Positions 53,865 to 63,168 of a stretch of 64,000 nucleotides of DNA are shown here, piece by piece (position 1 is the first letter of the stretch; every line of letters starts with the position of its first letter). The translations under genes and the position numbers were made by a program. Source of the stretch: Paraburkholderia phytofirmans PsJN (GTDB lineage: Bacteria; Pseudomonadota; Gammaproteobacteria; Burkholderiales; Burkholderiaceae); assembly GCF_000020125.1 (NCBI RefSeq), contig NC_010676.1, positions 3,224,001 through 3,288,000 on the forward strand, given 5' to 3'. The notes under the pieces were generated by a model. It was given only the letters and a program-made list of their open reading frames with translations, made no database searches and was not told the origin of the DNA.

Positions 53865-54713
53865 TCACTCCGCAGCGTACGTCTTCTGCGTTTGCTCGCC
53901 CAGCCCTTCAATACCCAGGCGAATCGTCTGACCCGGCTTCAGGAACACCGGATTCGGCTTCACGCCCATGCCGACGCCCGGCGGCGTGCCAGTCGAAATC
54001 ACGTCGCCCGGTTGCAGGCTCATGCACTGCGACACATACGAAACCAGTTTCGCGACGCCGAACACCATCGTCTTCGTGCTGCCATTCTGATAGCGATGAC
54101 CGTCCACTTCGAGCCACAGGCTCAGGTTCTGCGGATCGGCGACTTCGTCGCGCGTGACGACCCACGGGCCGATCGGGCCGAACGTGTCGAAGCCCTTGCC
54201 CTTGTCCCACGTGCCGCCCTTTTCGATCTGCCATTCGCGTTCCGACACGTCGTTGATCACGCAGTAGCCGGCGACGTAATCGAGCGCGTTGGCTTCGTCG
54301 ATATATTTCGCGGGCTTGCCGATCACCACGCCCAGCTCGACTTCCCAATCGGTTTTCTTCGAGCCGCGCGGAATTTCAACGTCGTCGTTCGGGCCGCTGA
54401 TCGCGCTCGTCCACTTGTTGAAGATGACCGGCTCGGCGGGCACCGGCAGATTCGATTCAGCCGCGTGATCCGCGTAGTTCAAGCCGATGCAGATGAACTT
54501 GCCGATCTTGCCGACGCACGGACCCATGCGCGGATTGCCTTCGACCAGCGGCAGCGAAGCCGGATCGAGCGCGCGCAGTTTGGCGAGGCCTTCGTCGGTC
54601 AGCGCGGCGCCGTCGATATCGGCGACCACTTTCGACAGATCACGAATCTTGCCTTGCGCGTCGAGCAAGCCCGGCTTTTCCTGGCCCTTCGGCCCATAAC
54701 GAAGCAGTTTCAT
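53865..54713 (-). CDS. Fumarylacetoacetase-family hydrolase, probable 2,4-diketo-3-deoxy-L-fuconate hydrolase
   Basis: 282 residues. The FAH fold follows an N-terminal segment (MKLLRYGPKGQEKPGLLDAQG). The metal site is formed by TDWEVELGVVIGKPAKYID and related acids, with IGPWVVTRDEVADPQNLSLWLEVDG and GDVISTGTPPGVGMGVKPNP. In the operon context it should split 2,4-diketo-3-deoxy-L-fuconate into pyruvate and L-lactate. Last gene of the operon. It could equally serve the rhamnose version of the pathway. Confidence 0.87.
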   Translation of the reverse strand: MKLLRYGPKGQEKPGLLDAQGKIRDLSKVVADIDGAALTDEGLAKLRALDPASLPLVEGNPRMGPCVGKIGKFICIGLNYADHAAESNLPVPAEPVIFNKWTSAISGPNDDVEIPRGSKKTDWEVELGVVIGKPAKYIDEANALDYVAGYCVINDVSEREWQIEKGGTWDKGKGFDTFGPIGPWVVTRDEVADPQNLSLWLEVDGHRYQNGSTKTMVFGVAKLVSYVSQCMSLQPGDVISTGTPPGVGMGVKPNPVFLKPGQTIRLGIEGLGEQTQKTYAAE

Positions 54714-54779
54714 CCTGGCACTTCCTTTCAGTGGTGTTCAGTTCGTGGTTCAGCTTGGGTCGGCATACGTCGGCGTACG

Positions 54780-55523
54780 TCAGTTCGACCAGCCGCCGTC
54801 GATCACATGCGCATGGCCCGTGGTAAACGATGACTCGTCGGACCCGAGATACAGCGCCAACGCGGCGATCTCTTCCGGCTTGCCGATGCGGCCCATCGGC
54901 TGACGCGCGACAAAGGCGGCCTGCACGGCGTCCAGCGTCGCGCCTTGCGCCTGAGCCTGCGCGACGATCCGCTGTTCGAGCGACGGCGAAGCCACCGTGC
55001 CCGGGCAGATCGCATTACAGCGTACACCACGCGTGATGAAGTCCGCAGCAACGGACTTGGTCAGCCCGATCACCGCGGCTTTGGAAGCGCTATACGCAAA
55101 GCGGTTCGGCACGCCCTTCACGCTCGACGCCGCCGACGACATATTGATGATCGAGCCGCCGCCTTTGTCCAGCATGGCGGGCAGGAACGCGCGGATCATG
55201 CGGTACATCGCCTTCACGTTCAGGTCGAAAGCGAAGTCCCAATCTTCTTCGCTGCATTCGAGAATATTGCCCGCGTGCACGAAGCCCGCGCAGTTGAACA
55301 GCACGTCGACCGCGCCGATCTCGGCCGCTAGCGCCTTGATCGCCGCGTCGTCGCGCACGTCGAGCTTGCGCGCCTCGACCGGCTTGCCGGCGAGTCCGTC
55401 GATGCGGATATCCGTGGCGATCACGCGCGCGCCTTCGCGTGCGAAGAGTTCGGCGGTGGCGAGTCCGATGCCTTGTCCTGCCGCCGTGATCAGGGCCGTC
55501 TTGCCGGCCAGTCTTTGTGTCAT
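54780..55523 (-). CDS. SDR, probable 2-keto-3-deoxy-L-fuconate dehydrogenase
   Basis: 247 residues of the classical short-chain dehydrogenase fold: TAAGQGIG (13-20) for NAD(P), NCAG (77-80), the catalytic Ser near 130-134, Tyr144 and Lys148 in AYSASK. The C-terminus ends VIDGGWSN. The acidic residue after the second beta strand (TDIR, Asp38) favours NAD. In this operon it fits oxidation of 2-keto-3-deoxy-L-fuconate at C4. Gap of 66 bases to the hydrolase gene. Confidence 0.86.
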   Translation of the reverse strand: MTQRLAGKTALITAAGQGIGLATAELFAREGARVIATDIRIDGLAGKPVEARKLDVRDDAAIKALAAEIGAVDVLFNCAGFVHAGNILECSEEDWDFAFDLNVKAMYRMIRAFLPAMLDKGGGSIINMSSAASSVKGVPNRFAYSASKAAVIGLTKSVAADFITRGVRCNAICPGTVASPSLEQRIVAQAQAQGATLDAVQAAFVARQPMGRIGKPEEIAALALYLGSDESSFTTGHAHVIDGGWSN

Positions 55524-55567
55524 CTACGACTCCAGTTGAATGGGCTGTTGCTTGTCTCTTCCAGAAA

Positions 55568-56398
55568 TCACAATCGATAAAACGCGGCGGCATTGCCGCC
55601 GAAAACCGCATCGCGCTCGGCGTCGCTCAACGACGTGAGCAAGGTGTTCGCCACCGAATGCCAGAGCAGATAGTCGCCGTTCAGATCGAGCACCGGCCAG
55701 TCGCTGCCCCACATCAAACGCGCCGGGCCGAAGGATTTCAGCAGATGCTCGACATACGGGTGCAGCGTCTCCTCGGTCCAACCCGGCGACGCCTCGGTGA
55801 CGAGGCCCGACAGTTTGCAATGCACGTGCGGCAGTTGCGCGAGCCGCGTGATGGCGTCGGCCCAGCTTTGGTAGCCCGCGCGTCCATAGCGGATGGGCGG
55901 CTTCGCCCCATGATCGACGACGATACGCAACGCTGGAAAGCGCGTCGCGAAAGTTTCAAACGGCTCGACGTGGCGCGCATAAATCAACGCGTCGAAGGCG
56001 AGGTCATGTGCGATCAGCGCTTCGATTGCCGGCGTGAGGTCGGGGTTCGCGATCCAGGTGTCGTCCGGCAGGTCCTGCAGCATCGGCCGCACGCCCTTGA
56101 ACTTCGGCTCGTGCGCCAGCGCTTCGATCACCTGCGGCGCGGTGGGCAGCAACAACGGCACCCAGCCGACCACGCCCGCAATCGACGGCTCATGACGCGC
56201 CAGGTCCAGCAAATAACGCGTTTCGTCGATGGTCGGCGCCGCCTGCACCACCACCGTCCGTTCGATGCCCGCGCGTTCGCGCAACGGCTTGAGATCCTCC
56301 GGGCCAAACGTCCGGTAAAGGATTTTCAGTTCCGGCGTGAGCCACTCGTAATCGCCACGAGCGGGATCCCAGTAGTGCTGGTGGGCATCGATATGCAT
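55568..56398 (-). CDS. Amidohydrolase (COG3618 type), probable L-fucono-1,5-lactonase
   Basis: 276 residues from ATG 56398. The metal-binding start MHIDAHQHYWDPARGDYEWL, the later VDHGAKPP and the C-terminal LMWGSDWPVLDL match the lactonase branch of the amidohydrolase superfamily. A COG3618 lactonase from Burkholderia multivorans was shown to hydrolyse L-fucono-1,5-lactone (established knowledge). It lies seven bases after the dehydrogenase gene. Confidence 0.86.
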   Translation of the reverse strand: MHIDAHQHYWDPARGDYEWLTPELKILYRTFGPEDLKPLRERAGIERTVVVQAAPTIDETRYLLDLARHEPSIAGVVGWVPLLLPTAPQVIEALAHEPKFKGVRPMLQDLPDDTWIANPDLTPAIEALIAHDLAFDALIYARHVEPFETFATRFPALRIVVDHGAKPPIRYGRAGYQSWADAITRLAQLPHVHCKLSGLVTEASPGWTEETLHPYVEHLLKSFGPARLMWGSDWPVLDLNGDYLLWHSVANTLLTSLSDAERDAVFGGNAAAFYRL

Positions 56399-56405
56399 CG
56401 TCGAA

Positions 56406-57446
56406 TCAATCCTCTGGCGCGGGCGCGCGGCTGTCGAGCAAACCTTCCTCACGCAACGCGAACCACAAGGCCGCGGGGATCGGCAGCTCGAACGACGCGG
56501 CGTTCTCGCGCAATTCATCGGCACTGCGCGCGCCGGTCAACACCGTGGCGACCGTCGGATGCGCATATGGAAACTGCAAGGCGGCGGCCGCGAGCGGCAC
56601 GCCGTGCGTACGGCACACTGCTTCAAGCCGCGCGACGCGCTCGATCACTTCGGGCGGCGCCTCGCCGTAGTTGAATTTCAGATCGCCTTGGACACCGCGC
56701 GCCAGAATGCCCGAATTAAACGCGCCGCCTAACAGGATGCTGACGCCACGTTTTTCACAGGCCGGCAACAGGTCGTCGAGCGTGGTCTGTTCGAGGAGCG
56801 TATAACGGCCCGCGAGCAACGCGCAATCGATATCGAACTCGGCCATCGCATCCAGTATCGCCGCGCCTTCGTTGACGCCGAGTCCGACAGCCTTGATCGC
56901 GCCAGAAGAGCGCAACGCGTCCAACGCGCGAAAGCCGCCGCCTTCGGTCAGTTGCCGCCAGTAATGGGGATGATTGTCGCCGTGCGTGACACGGCCAATG
57001 TCGTGCACCAGCAGAATGTCGATATCGACGATGCCGAGGCGCTGCTGGCTATCTTCGAACGACCGCAGAATGCCGTCGTGCGTGTAGTCGTAGATCGCTT
57101 CGAAAGGCAGCGGATTTTGCCAGCCTTCCTTGTCGTCGAAAGGCGTGGTGCGCGGCACGAAGCGGCGGCCCACCTTGGTGGACAACACATAGTCGGCGCG
57201 CGGATAGCGCCGCAAGGCGTCGCCCAGACGATGCTCGGCCTTCGTGTTGCCGTAGTGTGGGGCGGTGTCGAAGTAGCGCACGCCGGCATCCCACGCGGCG
57301 GCGATGGTGGCATGAGCTTCTTCATCGGACAGATCGCGGTAGAGGCCGCCGAGCGGCGCCGTGCCGAGTCCCAAACCGGTCACCTGCAACGGCCCGCGGC
57401 CGATGCGGCGCCGTTGCCCGATCTTCGATCCGATCGTTGCGGTCAT
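56406..57446 (-). CDS. Aldo/keto reductase, probable L-fucose (D-threo-aldose) 1-dehydrogenase
   Basis: 346 residues from ATG 57446. The AKR tetrad is present: Asp60 and Tyr65 (YFDTAPHYGNTKAEHRLG), Lys91 (LSTKVG) and His148 (LLVHDIG). The sequence resembles D-threo-aldose 1-dehydrogenases (EC 1.1.1.122), which oxidise L-fucose to its lactone with NAD(P). Placed directly before the lactonase gene, so a lactone product fits. Confidence 0.86.
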   Translation of the reverse strand: MTATIGSKIGQRRRIGRGPLQVTGLGLGTAPLGGLYRDLSDEEAHATIAAAWDAGVRYFDTAPHYGNTKAEHRLGDALRRYPRADYVLSTKVGRRFVPRTTPFDDKEGWQNPLPFEAIYDYTHDGILRSFEDSQQRLGIVDIDILLVHDIGRVTHGDNHPHYWRQLTEGGGFRALDALRSSGAIKAVGLGVNEGAAILDAMAEFDIDCALLAGRYTLLEQTTLDDLLPACEKRGVSILLGGAFNSGILARGVQGDLKFNYGEAPPEVIERVARLEAVCRTHGVPLAAAALQFPYAHPTVATVLTGARSADELRENAASFELPIPAALWFALREEGLLDSRAPAPED

Positions 57447-57551
57447 TGAGCGCGTCTCCAATTTGTCGTGTTTTACCATGCATGGGCAAGTTTTGCCCAC
57501 GGTGTGTGCAGACGGCTTGCCGCCCGAACCGCGCGGCGAGGACGCAGCCGC

Positions 57552-58871
57552 TCAGTGCGGCTCGATCGCGACCACCCGATGCTGCGCTGCGGCGCTCGAC
57601 GGCAGGCAAGCCGGTCCAACCGGTTCGAACGTCTTGTACGTCAGGATGAATTCCTGATGACCAAGCGTCTCCGACTTCGAAGCGGCACCGCGCGATACCG
57701 CCACCGTTTGCTCGAACACCTCGCGGCCCACTTCGTCCAGCGTGCCGCGGCCTTCGAGAATGCGGCCCGCATCGACATCCATGTCGCCGGAGAGATTGCG
57801 ATACGTCGCGGGATTCGCGCATACCTTGATCACCGGCGAGATCGCCGAGCCGACCACCGAGCCGCGTCCGGTCGTGAACAGAATCACATGCGCGCCGCAG
57901 GCGATCAGCTCGCCGATCTCCGCGTTGTCGCTGATGTTGGGAAAGCCGAAACGCGGCTCGCCGTCCGGCACCACGTCGAGCAGATACAGGCCGCCGGTCG
58001 GCGGAATGTCGCCGGGCTTGATGATGCCGACAATCGGCGATGCCCCACTCTTCGCATACGCGCCCAGCGATTTCTCTTCCTGCGTGGTGAGTCCGCCGTC
58101 CGCGTTGCCGACCGCGAAACTGCCGTGGCCGAGAATCGAGTAATAGCGCGCCGCCTTGGCGACGCAAGCCACGATTTCATCGCCGAGCGCCGGACGCGCC
58201 GCGCGCGTCTTCATGTGGAATTCGCAGCCCACCAGCTCGCCGGTTTCTTCGAAGATGCAGGTCGCGCCCGCGTCGATCAGATGATCGAACGCGCGGCCCA
58301 CCGCCGGATTCGCCGTGATGCCGCTGGTGCCGTCCGAGCCGCCGCAGATCGTGCCGATCACCAGTTCGCTCAGCGCCATGGGCACTTTCTGCTGCGCGGC
58401 GAGTTGCTCGCGCGCGCCGCGAATCCAGTCGACGCCATATTGAATCGTGCTGCGCGTGCCGCCCTTTTCCTGGATCGTCAGCACTTCGACGGGACGGCCG
58501 CTCGCGCGCACCACGTCCACCAGATAGTGCTTGTTCATGCTCTCGCAGCCGAGCGACACGAACAGCACCGCGCCCACGTTGGGATGCGTGGTGAGCCGCT
58601 CGAGCATTTTTTCCGCGTAACCGTTTGGATAGCAGCCCGGAAAGCCGATCAGATGCACGGGCGGCTCGCGTTCGGCGGAAGGATCGTCGAAGGCATCGAG
58701 CGGTTCGCGAAACTGCGTGACGATCTCGCGCGCGACGTGATGCGCGCACTCGACCAGATACGCCACCGCGACCACGTTGCGGATACCCTTGCGGCCGTCG
58801 CCACGCAGATAGCCTTCGAGCGTGGGCTGCTGCGCGGCGACAGGCAGAGATGCTACGGAAGTGTCAGTCAT
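57552..58871 (-). CDS. UxaA-family large subunit, probable L-fuconate dehydratase
   Basis: 439 residues resembling the catalytic part of altronate dehydratase (UxaA C-terminal): GYLRGDGRKGIRNVVAVAYLVEC, HLIGFPGCYPNGYAEKMLERL, SLGCESMNK, TICGGSDGTSGITANPAVG and CANPATYRNLSGDMDVDAG. Cys residues in these motifs could bind a metal cofactor. The small domain is a separate gene just upstream, as in Campylobacter jejuni, where a split UxaA pair sits in the fucose cluster. In this operon it should dehydrate L-fuconate to 2-keto-3-deoxy-L-fuconate. Confidence 0.85.
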   Translation of the reverse strand: MTDTSVASLPVAAQQPTLEGYLRGDGRKGIRNVVAVAYLVECAHHVAREIVTQFREPLDAFDDPSAEREPPVHLIGFPGCYPNGYAEKMLERLTTHPNVGAVLFVSLGCESMNKHYLVDVVRASGRPVEVLTIQEKGGTRSTIQYGVDWIRGAREQLAAQQKVPMALSELVIGTICGGSDGTSGITANPAVGRAFDHLIDAGATCIFEETGELVGCEFHMKTRAARPALGDEIVACVAKAARYYSILGHGSFAVGNADGGLTTQEEKSLGAYAKSGASPIVGIIKPGDIPPTGGLYLLDVVPDGEPRFGFPNISDNAEIGELIACGAHVILFTTGRGSVVGSAISPVIKVCANPATYRNLSGDMDVDAGRILEGRGTLDEVGREVFEQTVAVSRGAASKSETLGHQEFILTYKTFEPVGPACLPSSAAAQHRVVAIEPH

Positions 58872-58913
58872 GATCGTTCCAGCGCGGCGCGAGGCCGCGT
58901 CGTTGTGCGCACA

Positions 58914-59246
58914 TCAGTGATGGACGAATTCGTGGCCCGCGTCGTGCGTGTAGGTCGGCAGGTAATCGCTTTCGAGGTTGTGCGTATGCAGATGCGCACC
59001 GCGTGCCACCGCTTCCGTCACGTGACCGATCACTGCGCCGTAGCGCAGCACCTTGTCGTCCTTCGCGAGTTCATGGCGCGCCACCTTGTGACCAAGGTCG
59101 ATGGTTCTGGTGAGCGTCACGCGCTCGCCTTCGATCTCGACCTGCGTACCGCAGTCCAGACGCGCCGCTGCTATCAGGCAGTTGTCGGCGGGGCTGAGCA
59201 GAATCAGGCGTGGATCCGTTTGTAGCGGCAATAAGCGGCTGGTCAA
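58914..59246 (-). CDS. UxaA small (SAF) domain protein, partner of the dehydratase
   Basis: 110 residues from TTG 59246, which has GGAGA upstream; the frame extends further but without support. It is an SAF domain of the UxaA N-terminal type (RLILLSPADNCLIAAARLDCGTQVEIEG; LTRTIDLGHKVARHELAKDDKVLRYGAVIGH). It ends His-rich with LHTHNLESDY, the substrate-side motif of altronate hydrolases. Encoded 42 bases ahead of its large partner. Confidence 0.83.
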   Translation of the reverse strand: MTSRLLPLQTDPRLILLSPADNCLIAAARLDCGTQVEIEGERVTLTRTIDLGHKVARHELAKDDKVLRYGAVIGHVTEAVARGAHLHTHNLESDYLPTYTHDAGHEFVHH

Positions 59247-59271
59247 ATGAGTTCTCCGAGGTGCGTGCGCA

Positions 59272-60327
59272 TCAGTTCTGCCCTTCGCCGCTCGCAAGGC
59301 GCGCCACCATCAGCGAGCCCAGAATGATCGCGCCGTAAATCGCCTGAATCCAGAACGACGGCACCTGGGCAAGCGTCAACAGGTTCTGCACGACGCCGAG
59401 CAGCAGCACGCCGGTGAGCGCGCCGAACATGGTGCCCTTGCCGCCGTCGAGCGAAATGCCGCCAATCACCGCCGCCGCGAACACCGTGAAAATCATGCCG
59501 TTGCCCTGGTTCGCGTTGATCGCGCCGACATAGCCGGTCACGATCAATCCGCCCACCGAGGCAAGGATGCTGCCGAGCACGAATACGCCCCACGTGATGC
59601 GCTCCACGCGAATCCCCGCTGCGCGCGCCGCTTCCGGATTGCCGCCGATGGCGTACAACGCGCGGCCCAGCCGGTGATAACGCAACATGAAGGCCGCGAT
59701 TGCGAACGCCGCCGCCGCGAGCCACACGGACAACGGCAAGCCGAGCACAATGGTGGTCGCGAGCGCGAAGAACGACGTCGGCATGTCGAACAGCGTGCCG
59801 CCCTTGGTCGCGCCGACCAGCATGCCGCGCAACACGATCAGCATGGCCAGCGTCACGATGAACGCATTGAGCCGCAAGCGCACCACGAGAAAGCCATTGA
59901 TGAAGCCGATCACCGCGCCGACCACCACGATGGCGAGCAAGCCGGCGGCCGCCGGCCATTGCATGCCGAAGCCCGCGGACGCCGCCGGCATCACGAGCAT
60001 TGCGCCGACAGCCGGCGCGATGCCGACCGTCGATTCGAGCGACAGGTCGAACTTGCCGGTCAGCACGATCAGCGATTCGGCCAGGACGACGAGCGCCAAC
60101 GCCGCCGACGCGCCCAGCACGCTGATGAGATTGGCCTTGGTCAGAAAGCTTGGGCTGATAAACGCGCCGATCACGATTAGCAAAGCGAGCGCGGGCAGCA
60201 ACGCCAGCTCGCGCAGGCGCGCAAGTTCGGAGCGCGCGCGTTTGCCGCGCGAGGCAGGCAAGGCCAACTGCGACTGAGCCCCAGCTTGCGCGGCGCCGAA
60301 AGCGGGACTGGGCACACTATTCTTCAT
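59272..60327 (-). CDS. Sugar ABC importer permease (RbsC-like)
   Basis: 351 residues from ATG 60327 with AAGGAG upstream. About eight to ten helices; family motif AGIRVERITWGVFVLGSILASVGGLIVTGYVGAINANQGNGMIFTVF near the C-terminus. A basic N-terminal tail of 35 residues. The start overlaps the ATPase gene by 11 bases. It transports a sugar, probably L-fucose given the operon. Confidence 0.9.
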   Translation of the reverse strand: MKNSVPSPAFGAAQAGAQSQLALPASRGKRARSELARLRELALLPALALLIVIGAFISPSFLTKANLISVLGASAALALVVLAESLIVLTGKFDLSLESTVGIAPAVGAMLVMPAASAGFGMQWPAAAGLLAIVVVGAVIGFINGFLVVRLRLNAFIVTLAMLIVLRGMLVGATKGGTLFDMPTSFFALATTIVLGLPLSVWLAAAAFAIAAFMLRYHRLGRALYAIGGNPEAARAAGIRVERITWGVFVLGSILASVGGLIVTGYVGAINANQGNGMIFTVFAAAVIGGISLDGGKGTMFGALTGVLLLGVVQNLLTLAQVPSFWIQAIYGAIILGSLMVARLASGEGQN

Positions 60328-61849
60328 GAAGACTGACTCCTTCAACGGATGCGATCAGGTCGTGGTCCTGCCAACCCGCGGGAAATTCGGCCGCGACACG
60401 GCCACGGAACATGACCAGCACGCGGTCACAGGTGCGCAGATCGTCGAGTTCGCCGGACACGACCAGCACGGCCTTGCCCTCCTCGCGCACGCGATCCACG
60501 ACGGAGAGCAACGCTTCCTTCGATTTCACGTCGACGCCCGCGGTGGGATCGATCAGCACGAGCACATTGGGATTGGTCGCGAGCGCGCGCGCCATCACCA
60601 CCTTCTGCTGATTGCCGCCTGACAGACCCGACACGACATGCTCCGGACCTTGCGCCACGATGCCGAGCGCGTCGATCATCTTCTGGCCGAAGGCGTTCTT
60701 TTTCGCGGGCGCCGCGATGCCGAATTTGCCGAGCACACGCGCGATCGTCATCGATGCGTTTTCCGCGACCGATTGTGTGAGCACGAGGCCTTCGTGATGC
60801 CGATCCTTCGGCACGCAGCCGATGCCGTGCGCAAGCGATGCGGGCACATCGCCGGGCGGCAAGATTGCGCCGTCCACACTGATCGTGCCGCGTTTGGCCG
60901 CGCGCAGGCCCGCAATCGCTTCGGCCACGCTCGTACGGCCGCTGCTCGTCGCGCCAGTCAAGCCGACCACTTCGCCACGCTTGACGGTGAACGACACGCC
61001 TTCGTAATCGGCGCCGGTCAGTTCCTTGAGTTCCAGCGCGACCGCCGTATCGGCGGGCAATGCGCCACGCGCTGCCGCATCGGCGACGGCGAGACCGCCG
61101 CGTTCGCCGGTCATCGCTTCGATCAGCTGCTCGCGCGGCAACGCCGACACCGGCGCGCTGACGATATGCCGCGCGTCGCGCAACACCGTCACGGCCTGGC
61201 AGATTTCGTAGACTTCCTGCAGATGATGCGAGATGAAGAGGAACGTCACGCCCTCGCGCTGCAACTCGCTGATGCGGCGGAACAGGCGCTTGATCTCGTC
61301 GCCGTCGAGCTGCGCGGTCGGTTCGTCGAGAATGATGAAGCGCGCGCCGTACGACAGCGCGCGCGCAATCTCAACGAGTTGCCGTGCTTCCACCGAAAGG
61401 TCGCCGGCACGGGCATCTTCGCGCACGTCGATCTTCCAGTGATCGAGCAACGCGCGCGCGTCGCGCCGCATGGCTTGCCAGTCGATCACGCCGCCGCGCA
61501 ACGGCTGCCGGTTGATGAACAGATTCTCCGCCACGCTCAGATCGCGGATGATCGTCGAATGTTGATAGACGCATGCCACTCGCTCGCGCCATGCGTCGCG
61601 ATCCGCGATCGACGGCGCGGCCGCGCCGCTGAAACGCACCTCGCCGGTGTCGGGCTTGCGCAGGCCGGTGAGAATCGACACCAGCGTCGATTTACCCGCG
61701 CCGTTGCGACCGACGAGCGCGTGCGACTCGCCGGGCATGACGCGAATGCTCACGTCGTTCAGCGCGGCCGTCGAGCCGAAGCGTTTGGTGACCTCGAGCG
61801 CTTCGACGACGGGCACGGAGGACGTGAGTTCGCTCATTTGACCGTTCAT
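60317..61849 (-). CDS. Sugar ABC importer ATPase, two-domain (RbsA-like)
   Basis: 510 residues with two nucleotide-binding domains. The first has Walker A GRNGAGKST (about 48-56), Walker B RFIILDEPTAQLD and the signature region LSVEARQLVEIARALSYG. The second has a degenerate P-loop (TGATSSGRTSVAEA) but the intact signature LSGGNQQKVVMARAL, as in RbsA/MglA. Starts in an ATGA overlap with the binding-protein gene. Confidence 0.91.
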   Translation of the reverse strand: MNGQMSELTSSVPVVEALEVTKRFGSTAALNDVSIRVMPGESHALVGRNGAGKSTLVSILTGLRKPDTGEVRFSGAAAPSIADRDAWRERVACVYQHSTIIRDLSVAENLFINRQPLRGGVIDWQAMRRDARALLDHWKIDVREDARAGDLSVEARQLVEIARALSYGARFIILDEPTAQLDGDEIKRLFRRISELQREGVTFLFISHHLQEVYEICQAVTVLRDARHIVSAPVSALPREQLIEAMTGERGGLAVADAAARGALPADTAVALELKELTGADYEGVSFTVKRGEVVGLTGATSSGRTSVAEAIAGLRAAKRGTISVDGAILPPGDVPASLAHGIGCVPKDRHHEGLVLTQSVAENASMTIARVLGKFGIAAPAKKNAFGQKMIDALGIVAQGPEHVVSGLSGGNQQKVVMARALATNPNVLVLIDPTAGVDVKSKEALLSVVDRVREEGKAVLVVSGELDDLRTCDRVLVMFRGRVAAEFPAGWQDHDLIASVEGVSLHEE

Positions 61850-62895
61850 TTAACGGTGTTACCCCACAAGGCTTTGTCGTCGACGTTCGATTTCGTCACG
61901 AGCGGCGCGGGCAATTGGTCTTCCAGAATGCCCGGCGCCAGCTGGATGATGTTGCTGCCGTGATCGGTCGGGCCCGGCTTGAAGGTCTGACCAGCCAACG
62001 CCGCCTTGATATAGAACAGCCCGTATTTCGCGTACGAATCGGCGGGCTGCGACACGGTCGCGTCGATATCGCCGCGGCGGATCGCGTCGAACTCCTGAGG
62101 AATGCCGTCGTTGCTGACGATCACGACATGCTTCGCATCGCCGGCCGGAAACAGCATCTGCTTGCGACGCAAGGTTTGCAGCGTGGGTGACAGATAAACG
62201 CCGCCTGCCTGCATGTAAATGGCCTTCACGTCGGGATTCGCGGTCAGCAGACTGTCGAGCGCGGTGGCCGCGACGTCACCCTTCCAGCTCGCCGGAATCT
62301 CCAGCAGCGTCAAACCCGGATAACCCTTCAGGCACGAGCGGAATGCTTCCGAGCGATCGCGCCCGTTGACCGATGCCAGGTCGCCCATGATCTGCACGAC
62401 CTTGCCCGACTTCACGTGCTCGCCGATGTATTTGCACGCCTTCTCGCCGTACGCGTGGTTATCGGCGCGCACCACCATCGCGACTTTGCCTTGCGTCGGC
62501 GCGACGTCCACCGCAACCACCGGGACGTTCTTCGCAGCGGCGGCGTCGAGCGCGCGACTGATCGCCGCCGAATCCAGCGGGCCGACCACGATGCCCTTCG
62601 CACCGAGGTTCAGCAGGTTGTTCATGTCCGTGATCTGCTGGACCGGATCGCCGTTCGAATTGACTGGCGCGAGGATGTCGAGGCCGCTCTCTTTCGCGTA
62701 CTTGGGCAGATAGTTGTTGTACGACTGCCAGAACGGCGACGTCAGCAGCGGCAGACCGAGGCCGATCTTGCCGGAGTCGGCGGCTTGCGCGGCGCCCGAC
62801 ACGGCGAGGCCGGCGAAGCACGCAGCGGCTGCCGTGACGGAGAGCGAAGTGCGGAACAAACGGCGGGCCATGAGCGGCCCTTTCGCGAACGACAT
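61846..62895 (-). CDS. Periplasmic sugar-binding protein (RbsB-like)
   Basis: 349 residues from ATG 62895 behind GGAGA. Signal peptide (cleavage near GAAQAADSG, about residue 38). Periplasmic binding protein type 1 fold (GLPLLTSPFWQSYNNYLPKYAKESG; ITDMNNLLNLGAKGIVVGPLDSAAISRALDAA; DNHAYGEKACKYIGEHV; VVIVSNDGIPQEFDAIRRGDIDATVSQ). First gene of the operon, divergent from the IclR regulator. Ligand probably L-fucose or a related 6-deoxy sugar. Confidence 0.9.
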   Translation of the reverse strand: MSFAKGPLMARRLFRTSLSVTAAAACFAGLAVSGAAQAADSGKIGLGLPLLTSPFWQSYNNYLPKYAKESGLDILAPVNSNGDPVQQITDMNNLLNLGAKGIVVGPLDSAAISRALDAAAAKNVPVVAVDVAPTQGKVAMVVRADNHAYGEKACKYIGEHVKSGKVVQIMGDLASVNGRDRSEAFRSCLKGYPGLTLLEIPASWKGDVAATALDSLLTANPDVKAIYMQAGGVYLSPTLQTLRRKQMLFPAGDAKHVVIVSNDGIPQEFDAIRRGDIDATVSQPADSYAKYGLFYIKAALAGQTFKPGPTDHGSNIIQLAPGILEDQLPAPLVTKSNVDDKALWGNTVK

Positions 62896-63009
62896 GGTTG
62901 TCTCCAGATATGCGTTGTGGGAACTGCGTGAACCGGCTCTGAGGTCGGCACTTCGTCCTGCGCTTTTCTTATTCGAGTCTCGTCGGGGATTGGCGGCGCT
63001 CATTTACCA

Positions 63010-63026
63010 ATGAACGTATTATTCAT
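63010..63026. promoter_or_regulatory. Candidate IclR operator (ATGAA-N7-TTCAT)
   Basis: A perfect inverted repeat ATGAA/TTCAT with a 7-base spacer lies 115 bases before the operon's first start codon and 143 bases before the regulator start, in an AT-rich stretch. It is placed to repress both divergent transcripts. Confidence 0.55.
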
Positions 63027-63168
63027 ATATGGACTTTTCGAAGTCAAGGAATACAGACTGCACCGACCGTCCGTGTTTTCCCTGGACGTGCGCCATCTCC
63101 GCGAGATTCGTCCCGCACATACACTCACGCGCCACATAATGAGAACAGCCCAAGGAACATCCCTCACG

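Noticed and set aside
57484..57498. Short GGGCAA/TTGCCC hairpin in the gap between the dehydratase and dehydrogenase genes
   Set aside because: Six-base stem without T-tract; could be chance, and the downstream genes appear to need read-through.
57468..59225. 585-codon plus-strand frame
   Set aside because: Antisense shadow of the UxaA-type genes.
60638..61963. 441-codon plus-strand frame
   Set aside because: Antisense shadow of the sugar importer ATPase gene.
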